A stretch of DNA of 64,000 nt from Rhodobacteraceae bacterium UBA6197 (GTDB lineage: Bacteria > Pseudomonadota > Alphaproteobacteria > Rhodobacterales > Rhodobacteraceae), in NCBI GenBank assembly GCA_002422085.1, contig DISZ01000005.1, forward strand, positions 124,001 through 188,000, given 5' to 3'. The translations under genes and the position numbers were made by a program. The stretch's first letter is position 1; each line of letters starts with the position of its first letter. Under the pieces are notes generated by a model that made no database searches, had not been told where the DNA came from, and was given only the letters and a program-made list of their open reading frames with translations. Positions 34,745-43,849 of this stretch are shown in pieces.

Positions 34745-35068
34745 ATGGCAAAGATCACCTATATCGAACACAGCGGCACCGAGCATGTCATCGAGGTAAA
34801 ACCCGGCATGACGGTCATGGAAGGCGCCCGCGACAATGGCGTGCCCGGTATCGACGCCGACTGTGGCGGCGCCTGCGCCTGCTCGACCTGCCATGTCTAT
34901 CTTGATGACGCCTGGGTCGATCGCGTCCCTCCGAAAGAGCCGATGGAAGAAGACATGCTGGATTTCGCCTACCAGCCCGACCCGGTGAAATCGCGGCTGA
35001 CGTGCCAGATCAAGGTCACGCCGGCGCTGGATGGGCTGGTCGTGCACATCCCCGAAAAACAGATCTGA
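34745..35068 (+). CDS. fdxB: 2Fe-2S ferredoxin (adrenodoxin type)
   Basis: 107 residues, plant/vertebrate-type fold of the adrenodoxin subgroup. Cluster ligands are Cys39, Cys45 and Cys48 in DADCGGACACSTCHVY and the late Cys86 in SRLTCQIKV, with the MEEDMLDFA interaction helix between them. It is an electron carrier, often for Fe-S cluster assembly or P450-type partners. ATG 34745 (AAGGA eight bases upstream) gives the usual N-terminus MAKITYIE; ATG 34736 is the alternative. Confidence 0.93.
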   Translation: MAKITYIEHSGTEHVIEVKPGMTVMEGARDNGVPGIDADCGGACACSTCHVYLDDAWVDRVPPKEPMEEDMLDFAYQPDPVKSRLTCQIKVTPALDGLVVHIPEKQI

Positions 35069-35261
35069 ACCGGGGTCGCCCCCGCGGCGGCCTTGCCATT
35101 CGGCCTGCGGCATCCCGATGATAGCTGCCCGGCTTGCGCGCAAGTTTCCCTGCGCGCCGTTTTTCGCGCCCGTGCGGTCGTATCCCGGCAGGTGCTTTCT
35201 CGTTCAGCGATGAATATGCACCCCAAAGGCCCCGCTTCGGGACCGCAAGAAAGGAACCGGA

Positions 35262-36146
35262 ATGGACTCTTATGTGTTGACGGTGAAATGCCCCTCGACG
35301 CGCGGAATTGTGGCGGCAATTGCCAATTGCCTGACCGATCAGGGCTGCAATCTGACCGACTCGCATCAGTTTGACGACCCGCTGACGGGGCAGTTCTTCA
35401 TGCGCGTCACATTTGTCTCGGAAAAAGGCACAAGCCAGGCGCAGCTGATCGAGGGCTTTGCCCCGGTGGCACAGGGCTTTGCGATGGATTGGGCAATCCA
35501 CGCCGGAACCCCCCGGATGAAAGTGCTGCTGCTGGTGTCGAACTTCGGCCATTGCCTGAACGATCTGCTGTATCGCTGGCGCATCGGGGCGCTGCCGATC
35601 GACATCGTGGGCGTGGTCTCGAACCATCACAGCTATCAAAAACAGGTGGTGAACCACGACATTCCCTTTCACCATATCAAGGTGACCAAGGAAAACAAAC
35701 CCGACGCCGAGGCCCGGCTCTTGGCGGTTGTCGAGGAAACCGGTGCGGAATTGCTTGTTCTGGCGCGCTACATGCAGGTTCTGTCCGATGCGCTCTGCAC
35801 CAGAATGTCTGGGCGGATCATCAATATCCACCACTCGTTCCTGCCCTCGTTCAAGGGGGCAAACCCCTATAAACAGGCCTATGAGCGCGGTGTGAAACTG
35901 ATCGGTGCCACCGCACATTATGTCACCGCCGAACTTGACGAAGGGCCGATCATCGAACAGGACACCGTGCGCGTCACCCATGCGCAAAGCGCCGAGGACT
36001 ACGTCAGCCTTGGCCGCGATGTCGAGGCGCAGGTGCTAGCCCGCGCGATCCACGCCCATATCCATCACCGGGTCTTTCAAAACGGCAACAAGACGGTGGT
36101 TTTCCCCGCCAGCCCCGGTTCATATGCCTCGGAACGGATGGGCTGA
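35262..36146 (+). CDS. purU: Formyltetrahydrofolate deformylase
   Basis: 294 residues. The N-terminal ACT domain (YVLTVKCPSTRGIVAAIANCL, about 3-23, then GCNLTDSHQFDD) is followed by the formyltransferase fold with the catalytic Asn-His-Asp set: INIHHSFLPSFKG near 188-200 and AELDEGPIIEQD near 230. It hydrolyses 10-formyl-THF to formate and THF. AAGGAA precedes ATG 35262. The 193-bp leader contains a near-perfect GGCCCCG/CGGGACC hairpin just before the ribosome-binding site, which may matter for translation. Confidence 0.96.
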   Translation: MDSYVLTVKCPSTRGIVAAIANCLTDQGCNLTDSHQFDDPLTGQFFMRVTFVSEKGTSQAQLIEGFAPVAQGFAMDWAIHAGTPRMKVLLLVSNFGHCLNDLLYRWRIGALPIDIVGVVSNHHSYQKQVVNHDIPFHHIKVTKENKPDAEARLLAVVEETGAELLVLARYMQVLSDALCTRMSGRIINIHHSFLPSFKGANPYKQAYERGVKLIGATAHYVTAELDEGPIIEQDTVRVTHAQSAEDYVSLGRDVEAQVLARAIHAHIHHRVFQNGNKTVVFPASPGSYASERMG

Positions 36147-36154
36147 CGACTGCG

Positions 36155-36188
36155 CGCTTCTTTTTGGCAAAATACTCTCGGGGGGGGC
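36155..36188 (-). repeat. Dispersed GAGTATTT/AAAAAG element, copy B
   Basis: Minus-strand copy with core GAGTATTTTGCCAAAAAG; 31 bases are identical to copy A at 6028-6058. It lies nine bases past the purU stop in the convergent purU/purD gap. Confidence 0.85.
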
Positions 36189-36211
36189 GCCGCTCATGAC
36201 ATGAGCGGCGT

Positions 36212-36236
36212 GGGGGGCGGAAAGCCCCCCTTTTTT
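36212..36236 (+). terminator. Strong Rho-independent terminator after purU
   Basis: GGGGGGC (36212-36218), loop GGAAA, GCCCCCC (36224-36230) and six T. A second dyad, GCGCCGCTCAT/ATGAGCGGCGT, lies just before it at about 36187-36211. Confidence 0.9.
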
Positions 36237-36312
36237 CCGCGATCCTGCGCGTGGTCGCAACGACGCGAAGGCGCACCCCCTGCTTTTGCTTTCCGCCCGC
36301 CAGCGGCGCCGA

Positions 36313-37575
36313 TCAAAGGGCGCGCCAACCTATGTCGTGGCGGCAAAAACCACCCGGCCAGTCAATGGCCTCGACCATCGCATAGGCGCGGGCATGGGCT
36401 TCGCGCAGCGTGGTTCCGCGGGCGGTAACGCTCATCGCGCGCCCCCCGGTGGCAACGATCTGGCCATCGTGCGCAGCGGTGCCAGCGTGAAATACCATAT
36501 GGTTGCTATCTCCGGGCAGCGCCTCAAGACCCGCAATCGGGGTGCCTTTGGCATGGCTGCCGGGGTAGCCCTTGGCCGCCATCACCACCGTCAGCGCGTG
36601 GTCATCGGCCCAATTTACCTGCATGTCGGCCAGTCGCCCTTCGGCGCAGGCCAGCATCAGATCCAGCGCCTGCGCACCCAGCCGCATCATCAGAACCTGA
36701 CACTCCGGATCCCCGAAGCGGCAGTTGTATTCAACCAGCCGGGCGCGCCCGTCTTCGATCATCAACCCGGCGTAAAGCACCCCTTGATAGGGCGTGCCGC
36801 GCCGCGCCATTTCCGCCATCGTCGGACGCACGATCTCGTTCAGCGCCTGCGCGGCAACGGCGTCCGACAGCACTGGCGCCGGTGAATAGGCGCCCATGCC
36901 GCCGGTGTTGGGGCCGGTGTCGCCGTCACCGACGCGCTTGTGGTCTTGGGCGGTGCCGATCGGCAAGACGGTCGTGCCATCGCACAGCAGAAAGAAGCTG
37001 GCCTCTTCGCCGGTCATGAATTCTTCGATCACTACTTCTGCCCCGGCGTCGCCGAACTCGCCGCCGAACATGTCGTCGATGGCGGCCAGCGCCTCGGCTT
37101 CGCTCATCGCCACGATCACGCCTTTTCCGGCGGCCAACCCGTCGGCCTTGACCACGATCGGCGCGCCCGTCCGGGTGACGTAGTCGCGCGCCGGGGCGGC
37201 GTCGGTAAACCGCGCCCAGGCCGCGGTCGGGGCCGCGCAGGCGTCGCAAACCGATTTGGTGAAGGCTTTTGACGCCTCAAGCTGCGCCGCCGCTTGCGAC
37301 GGACCAAAGGCCAGAATTCCGGCCGAGGCCAGCGCATCCGACACCCCCGCCGCCAGCGGTGCCTCGGGGCCGATCACCACGAAATCAATGGCGTTTTCCT
37401 CGCAGAAATTGACCACGGTCGCGCCCGACAGGATGTTGATATCGGCGCATTCCGCCAGGCTGGCGATGCCTGCATTGCCCGGTGCCACGATCAGCCGGTC
37501 GCATTTCGGGTTTTGCTTGATCGCCCAGGCCAGGCTGTGTTCGCGCCCGCCGCCCCCCAACACCAGAATGTTCAT
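36313..37575 (-). CDS. purD: Phosphoribosylamine-glycine ligase
   Basis: 420 residues, ATP-grasp enzyme of purine synthesis that makes GAR. MNILVLGGGGREHSLAWAI opens it. The ATP-grasp segment includes PIVVKADGLAAGKGVIVA near 140-157 and EEFMTGEEASFF near 185. QDHKRVGDGDTGPNTGGMGAYSPAP near 213-237 is the family signature, and the metal site is in EYNCRFGDPECQ near 284-295. The start at 37575 is fixed by the N-terminal motif; the longer frame overlaps xseA. Divergent from xseA with 70 bp between. Confidence 0.97.
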   Translation of the reverse strand: MNILVLGGGGREHSLAWAIKQNPKCDRLIVAPGNAGIASLAECADINILSGATVVNFCEENAIDFVVIGPEAPLAAGVSDALASAGILAFGPSQAAAQLEASKAFTKSVCDACAAPTAAWARFTDAAPARDYVTRTGAPIVVKADGLAAGKGVIVAMSEAEALAAIDDMFGGEFGDAGAEVVIEEFMTGEEASFFLLCDGTTVLPIGTAQDHKRVGDGDTGPNTGGMGAYSPAPVLSDAVAAQALNEIVRPTMAEMARRGTPYQGVLYAGLMIEDGRARLVEYNCRFGDPECQVLMMRLGAQALDLMLACAEGRLADMQVNWADDHALTVVMAAKGYPGSHAKGTPIAGLEALPGDSNHMVFHAGTAAHDGQIVATGGRAMSVTARGTTLREAHARAYAMVEAIDWPGGFCRHDIGWRAL

Positions 37576-37645
37576 CCGCTTACCCCTCTTGGCCCGCCCT
37601 TCGGCGCGTTCTAAGGTCAAGGCGCAGGTGATACAAGGTTGCGCC

Positions 37646-39295
37646 ATGGAGATGTTCGAACACGATGCCCCCGACCCCGGCAATGCGCCGGAATTCACCG
37701 TCTCGGAAATCTCCGGTGCGGTGAAGCGCGTGATCGAGGGTGAGTTCGGCCGGGTTCGGGTGCGCGGCGAGGTGGGGCGGGTTTCGCGGCCAGCCTCGGG
37801 GCATATGTATTTCGACCTCAAGGACGACCGCGCGGTCATCGCCGCCGTCAGTTGGAAGGGGCAGGTGGCCAAGATGCAGATCCGCCCCGAAGAGGGGATG
37901 GAGATCATCGCGACGGGTAAACTGACAACCTTTCCGGGCCAGTCGAAATACCAGATGATCGTTGAGGATGTCGCGCCTGCCGGGGCGGGCGCGCTGATGG
38001 CGATGCTAGAGGCGCGGCGCAAGGCGCTGGCGGCCGAGGGGCTGTTCGATGCGGGGCGCAAACAGGCGCTGCCCTATTTGCCCGAGGTGATCGGGGTGGT
38101 GACCTCGCCCACCGGGGCGGTGATCCGCGACATCCTGCACCGTTTGCGCGACCGCTTTCCGCGCCATGTGCTGATCTGGCCGGTGGCGGTGCAAGGCCAG
38201 TCCTGTGCGTCCGAAGTGGCCGCGGCGATCCGCGGGTTCAATGCGTTGGCACCGGGGGGCGCCCTGCCGCGCCCCGATCTGATTATCGTCGCCCGGGGTG
38301 GCGGCAGTCTTGAGGATCTTTGGGGTTTCAACGAAGAAATCGTGGTGCGGGCGGCGGCGGAAAGCCGGATCCCGCTGATCTCGGCGGTGGGGCACGAGAC
38401 CGATACCACGCTGATCGACCATGCCTCTGATCGACGCGCGCCTACGCCCACCGCGGCGGCGGAAATCGCGGTTCCGGTGCGGATGGAGCTGCTGGCCTGG
38501 GTCGCGGACGCGGGTGCGCGGATGGCGCGGGCGACGCTGAGCCGCGCCGAGACGCGGCGCCAGCGTCTGGTGGATCTGGCGCGCGGCCTTGGCCGACCGC
38601 AGGCGCTGACCGGGCCTTCGCGGCAGCGCTTCGACCTTTGGGTTGACCGGCTAGGCCCGGCGCTTCGCGCGGCGATACAGGCCAAGCGCGGCCGGTTTGG
38701 CCCGGTGGCCGCCTTGGTCCGCCCCGATCTTTTGCGCCGCTTTCTGGCCGAGGAACAGCGCCGGATCGATCTTTGGGCCAGCCGACTTGCCCCCGCGTTG
38801 GAGGGGCGCCGCCGCCGCGCCGCCGAACGCCTGTCCGAGTGGTCCGCCCGGTTGCTTCCCGCTGCGCTGCGCAACCGCGCCGAGGCGTTGCGTCACACCA
38901 CCCAGTCCCGGCAGGCGCTGATCGCCCTTGGCGGGCGGCTGCACAGCGCCCCGCGCGCCCGGCTCGAGGCTTTGACCGAGCGGCTCGACCGGCTGGACCG
39001 GATGCGCCAGACCTTGGGCTATACCGAAACGCTGCGGCGCGGCTATGCGGTGGTGCGCGCGGGGACTGATCTGGTCACCACCGAGGCCAAGGCCGCCACT
39101 TGCCCGGCCCTCGAGATCGAGTTTCACGATGGGCGCGTGCAGGTCGTCCCTCGGGCGGGCGACGTGCCCCCGCCGCCAGCCGCCCCTTCAACCCCGCACC
39201 CACCCACCCCGCCCGCACCGGCACCCGAAACCCCGCCCACACGGCCACGAAAGGCCAAACCCGACGTGCCGCCGGGGCAGGGCAGCCTGTTTTGA
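37646..39295 (+). CDS. xseA: Exodeoxyribonuclease VII large subunit
   Basis: 549 residues. The N-terminal OB domain (EFTVSEISGAVKRVIEGEFGRVRVRGEVG, about 15-45) is followed by the catalytic domain with VTSPTGAVIRDILHRL near 155, RGGGSLEDLWGFNEE near 220 and SAVGHETDTTLIDHASDRRAPTPTAAAE near 250-275. A coiled-coil Arg/Leu-rich region runs to about 470. The C-terminal ~50 residues are a Pro-rich linker ending in QGSLF, which looks like a sliding-clamp-binding motif. It degrades single-stranded DNA with XseB, which is not in this window. Confidence 0.95.
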   Translation: MEMFEHDAPDPGNAPEFTVSEISGAVKRVIEGEFGRVRVRGEVGRVSRPASGHMYFDLKDDRAVIAAVSWKGQVAKMQIRPEEGMEIIATGKLTTFPGQSKYQMIVEDVAPAGAGALMAMLEARRKALAAEGLFDAGRKQALPYLPEVIGVVTSPTGAVIRDILHRLRDRFPRHVLIWPVAVQGQSCASEVAAAIRGFNALAPGGALPRPDLIIVARGGGSLEDLWGFNEEIVVRAAAESRIPLISAVGHETDTTLIDHASDRRAPTPTAAAEIAVPVRMELLAWVADAGARMARATLSRAETRRQRLVDLARGLGRPQALTGPSRQRFDLWVDRLGPALRAAIQAKRGRFGPVAALVRPDLLRRFLAEEQRRIDLWASRLAPALEGRRRRAAERLSEWSARLLPAALRNRAEALRHTTQSRQALIALGGRLHSAPRARLEALTERLDRLDRMRQTLGYTETLRRGYAVVRAGTDLVTTEAKAATCPALEIEFHDGRVQVVPRAGDVPPPPAAPSTPHPPTPPAPAPETPPTRPRKAKPDVPPGQGSLF

Positions 39296-39370
39296 GGCTT
39301 GTGCCGCACCGGCGTGGGGCGCCGGCCTTTGGGGGCCTTTTCGGGGTGGTTCGTTGTTGCGATATGCCGT

Positions 39371-39910
39371 TCAGTCATGGCGCGAAAGCGCATTGGTCCA
39401 TGGCTGCTGTGAATTGCCAGCCCTTTGACGCCTCGCCGTCATCGGCAAGATCAGGCCCCACCGGGTTTCCCGAGGTGGCCCGAACGGCTCGAAACCCAGT
39501 TTCTCGTAAACAGCAATCGCCCGCTTGTTGTCAGGATGAGGATCGGTCGCGATCACGGGCGCTTGCTCATCAAAGATTGCCTGCATTCTTGCGCTGATAA
39601 ACGCTGAACCATGCCCGACACCGATCATTTCGGGGTCTCCGATATATTGGTCAATTCCCCGCGAACCTTTCGGCAGTCTGGCAAAATGGTGGTCTTGCCA
39701 GCCATGAACCGTGTAGTCCTGGATGAACGCGAAGGGACGTCCGAGGGTTGAAACAATCCAGCGCCTTACCCGAGCATCAGCCAATGCTGCTTCATCGTAT
39801 GGCGCATCGACGTCCCACCATTCACGGACATGAGGCGTCGATTGCCATGCCATGAGCAAATCAAGATCATTCAGTGTGGCCTTGCGAAAACTGTATTGAT
39901 GGGGTGTCAT
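39371..39910 (-). CDS. GNAT acetyltransferase of the AAC(6')-like group
   Basis: 179 residues, one acetyltransferase domain. FRKATLNDLDLLMAWQSTPHVREWW (about 6-30), GIDQYIGDPEMIGVGHGSAFI (about 91-111, the acetyl-CoA loop) and the C-terminal TDPHPDNKRAIAVYEKLGFE (about 129-148) resemble the aminoglycoside 6'-N-acetyltransferase fold. That resemblance does not establish an antibiotic substrate; chromosomal members often have other roles. The stretch is visibly less GC-rich than its neighbours. ATG 39910 is favoured over 39934. No partner genes are adjacent. Confidence 0.82.
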   Translation of the reverse strand: MTPHQYSFRKATLNDLDLLMAWQSTPHVREWWDVDAPYDEAALADARVRRWIVSTLGRPFAFIQDYTVHGWQDHHFARLPKGSRGIDQYIGDPEMIGVGHGSAFISARMQAIFDEQAPVIATDPHPDNKRAIAVYEKLGFEPFGPPRETRWGLILPMTARRQRAGNSQQPWTNALSRHD

Positions 39911-40110
39911 CCTGCGATCAGCCTGGCAGATCATTTTCCGGTAGCGATGGGCTCAGGCCTGACCAACACGGTCTTGCCACTAGACCTTTCGTTCTTGGGC
40001 TTTTCAGCCCTGGGCATCCCGCTGGCGGGCACCTGGCAAGCCGGCCAAGGCCCCCCGGCGAACGGCCCCTGGGCATTGAGGCCGGGGAACCGCGCGTTCC
40101 CGCCGGGGCG

Positions 40111-40593
40111 CTATACGCCAACCTCGGGGCCCGAGCAGTTCAGCGGTTCGGGGCTTTCGTCCAGCGATACCAGCGGTTCGTTTTCCTGATCGCCGTTGAA
40201 ATAGGCCGTCAGCCCAACCGCCGAGTCGTGAAAGGTCCAGCATTGCAGATCGGGTTCGTTCTCATAGGCAAAGCAGATCAACCCCGCCTGTTCAAACCAG
40301 AACCCGGTCTTGCACTGGCCTTCGGTATAGGCCCAGACGACCTTGCGGCCCGGCAGGTATTGCTCGACCCCATAAGCCGAGCCATAGGCGGAATAGGTGA
40401 TCGTGCGCCCCTGTGTGCGGCTGTCAAAGGCGTTCGCGTCAAGCGCCTCCTGGGCGTGTCCCGGTGCCGCCGCCAGCACGACCGCGATCAATGGCAGGGC
40501 GCCTCGGGCGGGTGCCGCAGACGCGCTTGCAAACGACCGTGCAGCCGCCCGTGTCATGGCGAAAATGCCCGCGAGGGCAGGGGGGGTGCGCAT
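40111..40593 (-). CDS. Secreted protein of unknown function
   Basis: 160 residues. A long Ala-rich signal region (to about residue 48, ending APGHAQ) precedes a mature part with four cysteines (EGQCKTGF, GLICFAYE, LQCWTFHD, LNCSGPE) and many aromatics, suggesting a disulfide-bonded periplasmic domain. GGAGG precedes ATG 40593; an internal ATG at 40557 would give a more usual signal length. The family is not recognised by name. It follows the alkB-like gene's upstream neighbour region on the same strand but 77 bp away. Confidence 0.7.
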   Translation of the reverse strand: MRTPPALAGIFAMTRAAARSFASASAAPARGALPLIAVVLAAAPGHAQEALDANAFDSRTQGRTITYSAYGSAYGVEQYLPGRKVVWAYTEGQCKTGFWFEQAGLICFAYENEPDLQCWTFHDSAVGLTAYFNGDQENEPLVSLDESPEPLNCSGPEVGV

Positions 40594-40669
40594 GAAGGCC
40601 TCCGGTTTTCTGTTGCCGACAGCCTGCCAGAAAGCCGCCCGAGCCGCCAGCCAAAGCCGCGTGATCGGC

Positions 40670-41800
40670 CTAGCGCGCGCGCAGCCTTGCGACGCGGCGG
40701 TCCATCGCCCGGCGCCAAAGCCGCGGGATCAGCGCCAAAGTGGCCATCGCAGGCAGCGACCTTGGCAGGATCGGGCGGTCGGGGGTGATCGTGCCCAGAC
40801 GCAGCGCGGGGTATTCGCGCGCCGGATGGGCGTGATGGTCCGAGTGGCGCGGTGCGTTCAGCATCCAAAGCGATGACACCGGATGCGGGGCATCCCAGCT
40901 ATGGGCGACGCTGACAGGTTCGTATTTGTCCGGACCGACGGTCCGGCGCTCCAGCCCGTAGTGCTGCACGTAATCGGACAGCAAAAGCTGCATCTGCGCG
41001 TAGGCGCACAATGCCAGATAGGCCAGCAGCCCGGTCAGCCCAAAGGCCATCACGACCAGCACCAGACATGCCGCCGCCCCGGTCAGATAGATCGCATAGG
41101 GGTTTGTCCGGCGCAGCCGGTCAATCACGCCCGACGCCGGGCGCTGGGCGGCGCGCTGGGCGGCGCGCTGGGCGGCGCGGTTTCGCTCCATCTCATAGCC
41201 GGCGACAAACGACCCCAGCCAAGCGGTCGGCGCGAACTCATAAAACCCCACACCCAGCGCTGCGGTGTTGGGATCGTCGGGCGTGGCGGCAAAGCGGTGA
41301 TGCACCAGCCGATGCGCCGAGGTGTGATGCCCGAAAAGAAGCGAGATATAGACCCACATCCCCAAGGCAAAAAGCCGCGGATCGGCGCGGTGGATCAGCT
41401 CATGCGCATTGGCATTCGACACCTGCCCGAAGAACAGCCCAAACCCGAGAAACACCGCGATCCAACTGCCCAAGTTCAGCCCCGTCCCCCCCGAAAGCGC
41501 AAAGACCGCCAGACCCAGCGCGCCAAAATGCGCGACCGCCAAGCCAACCGATAGCCGGTCTGCCGCGGGGAACTCGGTGCCTTCGGGGGCATCGGGGGCA
41601 GCCCGCGCGATCAGCTCGTCCAGGGCAAAGATCAAGACCGTGATATAGCCGAAGGCAGCCCAGGCCCAAAGCCCGCCATAGACCGCCCCCAGCGCCAACA
41701 GGGGCAGTGGCGCCAGCGTGGCCACGGCAAAGGCCCGAACCTCGGGCACCTTCCGGGTCAGGGACTTGAACGGATTTGAAACGGGCAGTTTGCGCAGCAT
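40670..41800 (-). CDS. alkB: AlkB-type membrane di-iron hydroxylase
   Basis: 376 residues with about six membrane segments. The histidine boxes of alkane 1-monooxygenase are complete: HELIH at 133-137, HHTSAHRLVHH at 158-168 and RHSDHH at 318-323, plus DYVQHYGLERR near 276-286. It would hydroxylate medium-chain alkanes or a related hydrophobic substrate using a rubredoxin partner, which is not encoded nearby. The cytoplasmic loop holds three exact copies of the tetrapeptide AAQR (209-220). ATG 41800. Confidence 0.9.
   Translation of the reverse strand: MLRKLPVSNPFKSLTRKVPEVRAFAVATLAPLPLLALGAVYGGLWAWAAFGYITVLIFALDELIARAAPDAPEGTEFPAADRLSVGLAVAHFGALGLAVFALSGGTGLNLGSWIAVFLGFGLFFGQVSNANAHELIHRADPRLFALGMWVYISLLFGHHTSAHRLVHHRFAATPDDPNTAALGVGFYEFAPTAWLGSFVAGYEMERNRAAQRAAQRAAQRPASGVIDRLRRTNPYAIYLTGAAACLVLVVMAFGLTGLLAYLALCAYAQMQLLLSDYVQHYGLERRTVGPDKYEPVSVAHSWDAPHPVSSLWMLNAPRHSDHHAHPAREYPALRLGTITPDRPILPRSLPAMATLALIPRLWRRAMDRRVARLRAR
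41141..41176 (+). repeat. Three exact 12-bp tandem repeats inside alkB
   Basis: GCGCTGGGCGGC occurs three times without change at 41141, 41153 and 41165. Being a multiple of three, copy-number changes would only alter the number of AAQR units in the protein loop. Confidence 0.9.
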
Positions 41801-41890
41801 CGGACACCTCTTTGCGCCAGACTATACGCAATTTCGGCGAAAGAGGGGCAGACGCCTTGTCGCGGGGAAAAAATCGTGGCTTTTGGGCGT

Positions 41891-42526
41891 ATGAGCGGTG
41901 AAATTCTTGTCATCTTCTGGTTCGGGCTGGCGCTGGTGATGGCGTTGGCGATGGGCGTTTACTATTGCGCGCAGGGGCCCGGCACGGCCAAGAGCGTGGT
42001 CAAGACCACCTCGGTTGCGGCGCTGGCGCTGCTGGGTCTGAGGCTCGAGGTGCCGGGTCTGGTGGTTGCGGGCCTTTTTCTGGGCGCGCTTGGCGACTAT
42101 TTCCTGTCGCGTCCCGGCGAGCGTGCCTTTCTGGCCGGCATGGCGGCCTTTGCGGCCGGGCATCTGGCCTATCTGCTGGCCTTTGTCGAGGCGGGTGCCG
42201 ACTTGCCGCCGCTTTTTCCGGCGCTGATCCTGATCGCCCTTGGCCTTTCAACCGAACTTTGGCTTGCGCCGCGCACCGGCGCGCTGCGCCTGCCGGTGCG
42301 CGGCTATGTGCTGATCATTCTGGCGATGGCGCTGGCCGCACTGGGCCTGTCGCCGGCGCTGGGGCTGCTCAAGACCGGGGTGCTGGCGTTTCTGGCCTCG
42401 GACGTGATCCTGGCGCTTGAGATCTTTGTTCTGCGCGACGGGCTGCTGCGGCGCATCGCCAAACATCTGCTGTGGGCACTTTACTGGTCGGGGCAGGCGT
42501 TGATCCTGTTCGGCTCGGTGTCCTGA
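41891..42526 (+). CDS. YhhN/TMEM86-family membrane protein (lysoplasmalogenase-like)
   Basis: 211 residues with about seven or eight hydrophobic segments. The FLGALGDYFLS block near 66 with its conserved Asp, and LLKTGVLAFLASDVILALEIF near 155-175, match the YhhN family, whose animal members cleave lysoplasmalogens. The bacterial role is uncertain. No good ribosome-binding site precedes ATG 41891; a GTG at 41876 is possible. Divergent from alkB. Confidence 0.82.
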   Translation: MSGEILVIFWFGLALVMALAMGVYYCAQGPGTAKSVVKTTSVAALALLGLRLEVPGLVVAGLFLGALGDYFLSRPGERAFLAGMAAFAAGHLAYLLAFVEAGADLPPLFPALILIALGLSTELWLAPRTGALRLPVRGYVLIILAMALAALGLSPALGLLKTGVLAFLASDVILALEIFVLRDGLLRRIAKHLLWALYWSGQALILFGSVS

Positions 42527-42586
42527 GCGGCCTTCCTTTCGGGCGCCGGATTGATTAGGTGAGGGGCAATAGCGAAAGGGCCCGCA

Positions 42587-43753
42587 ATGTCGTTTTTCAA
42601 CAAGCTGAAATCCCGACTGCTGAAGTCTTCCTCGAAACTCGAGGAAGGGCTTGACGCGATCATCGCCGACGCCCCGGAACCGAGCCCCGAGACCGTTCCC
42701 GAAACCCGCCCCGATGTTTCCGCCGAAAGACCGGCTGCCAAGGACGAAGCCGCCGCCGCGAAAAGCGCTGCCTCCGCCTCCGCCACGCCGGCCCCAGCCC
42801 CCGCGCCCGCCGCCGCCGCCGCGCCCGCCGCCGCGCCAAGCCCCGCCCCGGAACCCAGCCGCAAGCCGGGCCTGTTCGGCCGTCTGCTGGGGCGCGGTGA
42901 GGCCGGCGCCGCCGCGCCGCGCCGCGCGTTGGATGACGCGATGCTTGAAAGCCTCGAAGAATTGCTGATCCGGTCCGATATGGGGGTCGAAACCGCCTTG
43001 CGGGTGACGGCCAATCTGGCCGAGGGCCGATTGGGAAAACGCCTGTCCACCGCCGAAATCCAGGGTCTTCTGGCCGATGAGATCACCCGCATCATGGAGC
43101 CGGTCGCGCGGCCGCTGCCGATTTACCCGACCAAGCCGCAGGTGGTTCTGGTGGTCGGGGTGAACGGTTCGGGCAAGACCACGACCATCGGCAAACTTGC
43201 CAGCCAGTTCCGCGCCGCCGGGAAATCGGTGGTCATCGCCGCCGGCGATACCTTCCGGGCCGCCGCCGTCGAGCAGCTTCAGGTCTGGGGGCAGCGCGCG
43301 GGGGTGCCGGTGCTGACCGCGCCCGAGGGCTCGGACCCGGCCTCGCTGGCGTTCGACGCGATGACCCGGGCACAGGAAACCGGCGCCGATCTGTTGATGA
43401 TCGACACGGCGGGTCGGCTGCAAAACCGCGCCGACCTGATGGAGGAACTGGCCAAGATCGTTCGCGTCATTCGCAAGAAAGACCCCACGGCGCCGCACAA
43501 TACGCTGTTGGTGCTGGATGCGACCACCGGGCAGAACGCGCTTTCCCAGGTTGAAACCTTCCGCAACATCTCGGATGTCTCGGGCCTCGTGATGACCAAA
43601 CTTGACGGCACTGCCAAGGGCGGCGTTCTGGTGGCGCTGGCCGACAAATTCGGCCTGCCGATTCACGCCATCGGGATTGGCGAACAGATCGACGACCTCG
43701 CGCCCTTTGACCCGGCCGATTTTGCCCGTGCTCTTGTCGGTCGCGATGCATGA
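42587..43753 (+). CDS. ftsY: Signal recognition particle receptor FtsY
   Basis: 388 residues. An Ala/Pro/Glu-rich N-terminal region (to about 85) precedes the NG domain: helical N part (RALDDAMLESLEELLIRSDMG), G1 GVNGSGKTTTIGKLA near 187-201, DTFRAAA near 221, G3 DTAGR near 271 and TKLDGTAKGG near 338. It docks ribosome-SRP complexes at the membrane. The long N-region is typical of alphaproteobacterial FtsY. A DMT gene follows on the same strand. Confidence 0.96.
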   Translation: MSFFNKLKSRLLKSSSKLEEGLDAIIADAPEPSPETVPETRPDVSAERPAAKDEAAAAKSAASASATPAPAPAPAAAAAPAAAPSPAPEPSRKPGLFGRLLGRGEAGAAAPRRALDDAMLESLEELLIRSDMGVETALRVTANLAEGRLGKRLSTAEIQGLLADEITRIMEPVARPLPIYPTKPQVVLVVGVNGSGKTTTIGKLASQFRAAGKSVVIAAGDTFRAAAVEQLQVWGQRAGVPVLTAPEGSDPASLAFDAMTRAQETGADLLMIDTAGRLQNRADLMEELAKIVRVIRKKDPTAPHNTLLVLDATTGQNALSQVETFRNISDVSGLVMTKLDGTAKGGVLVALADKFGLPIHAIGIGEQIDDLAPFDPADFARALVGRDA

Positions 43754-43849
43754 CATGATCTGGACTCGGCTTGAACAATCCGCAGGCGTTGCCCGGATGG
43801 CGGCGCATCGGGGTCGCCCGGTGGTCGCGCCTCGATCCGCGCACCGGCG

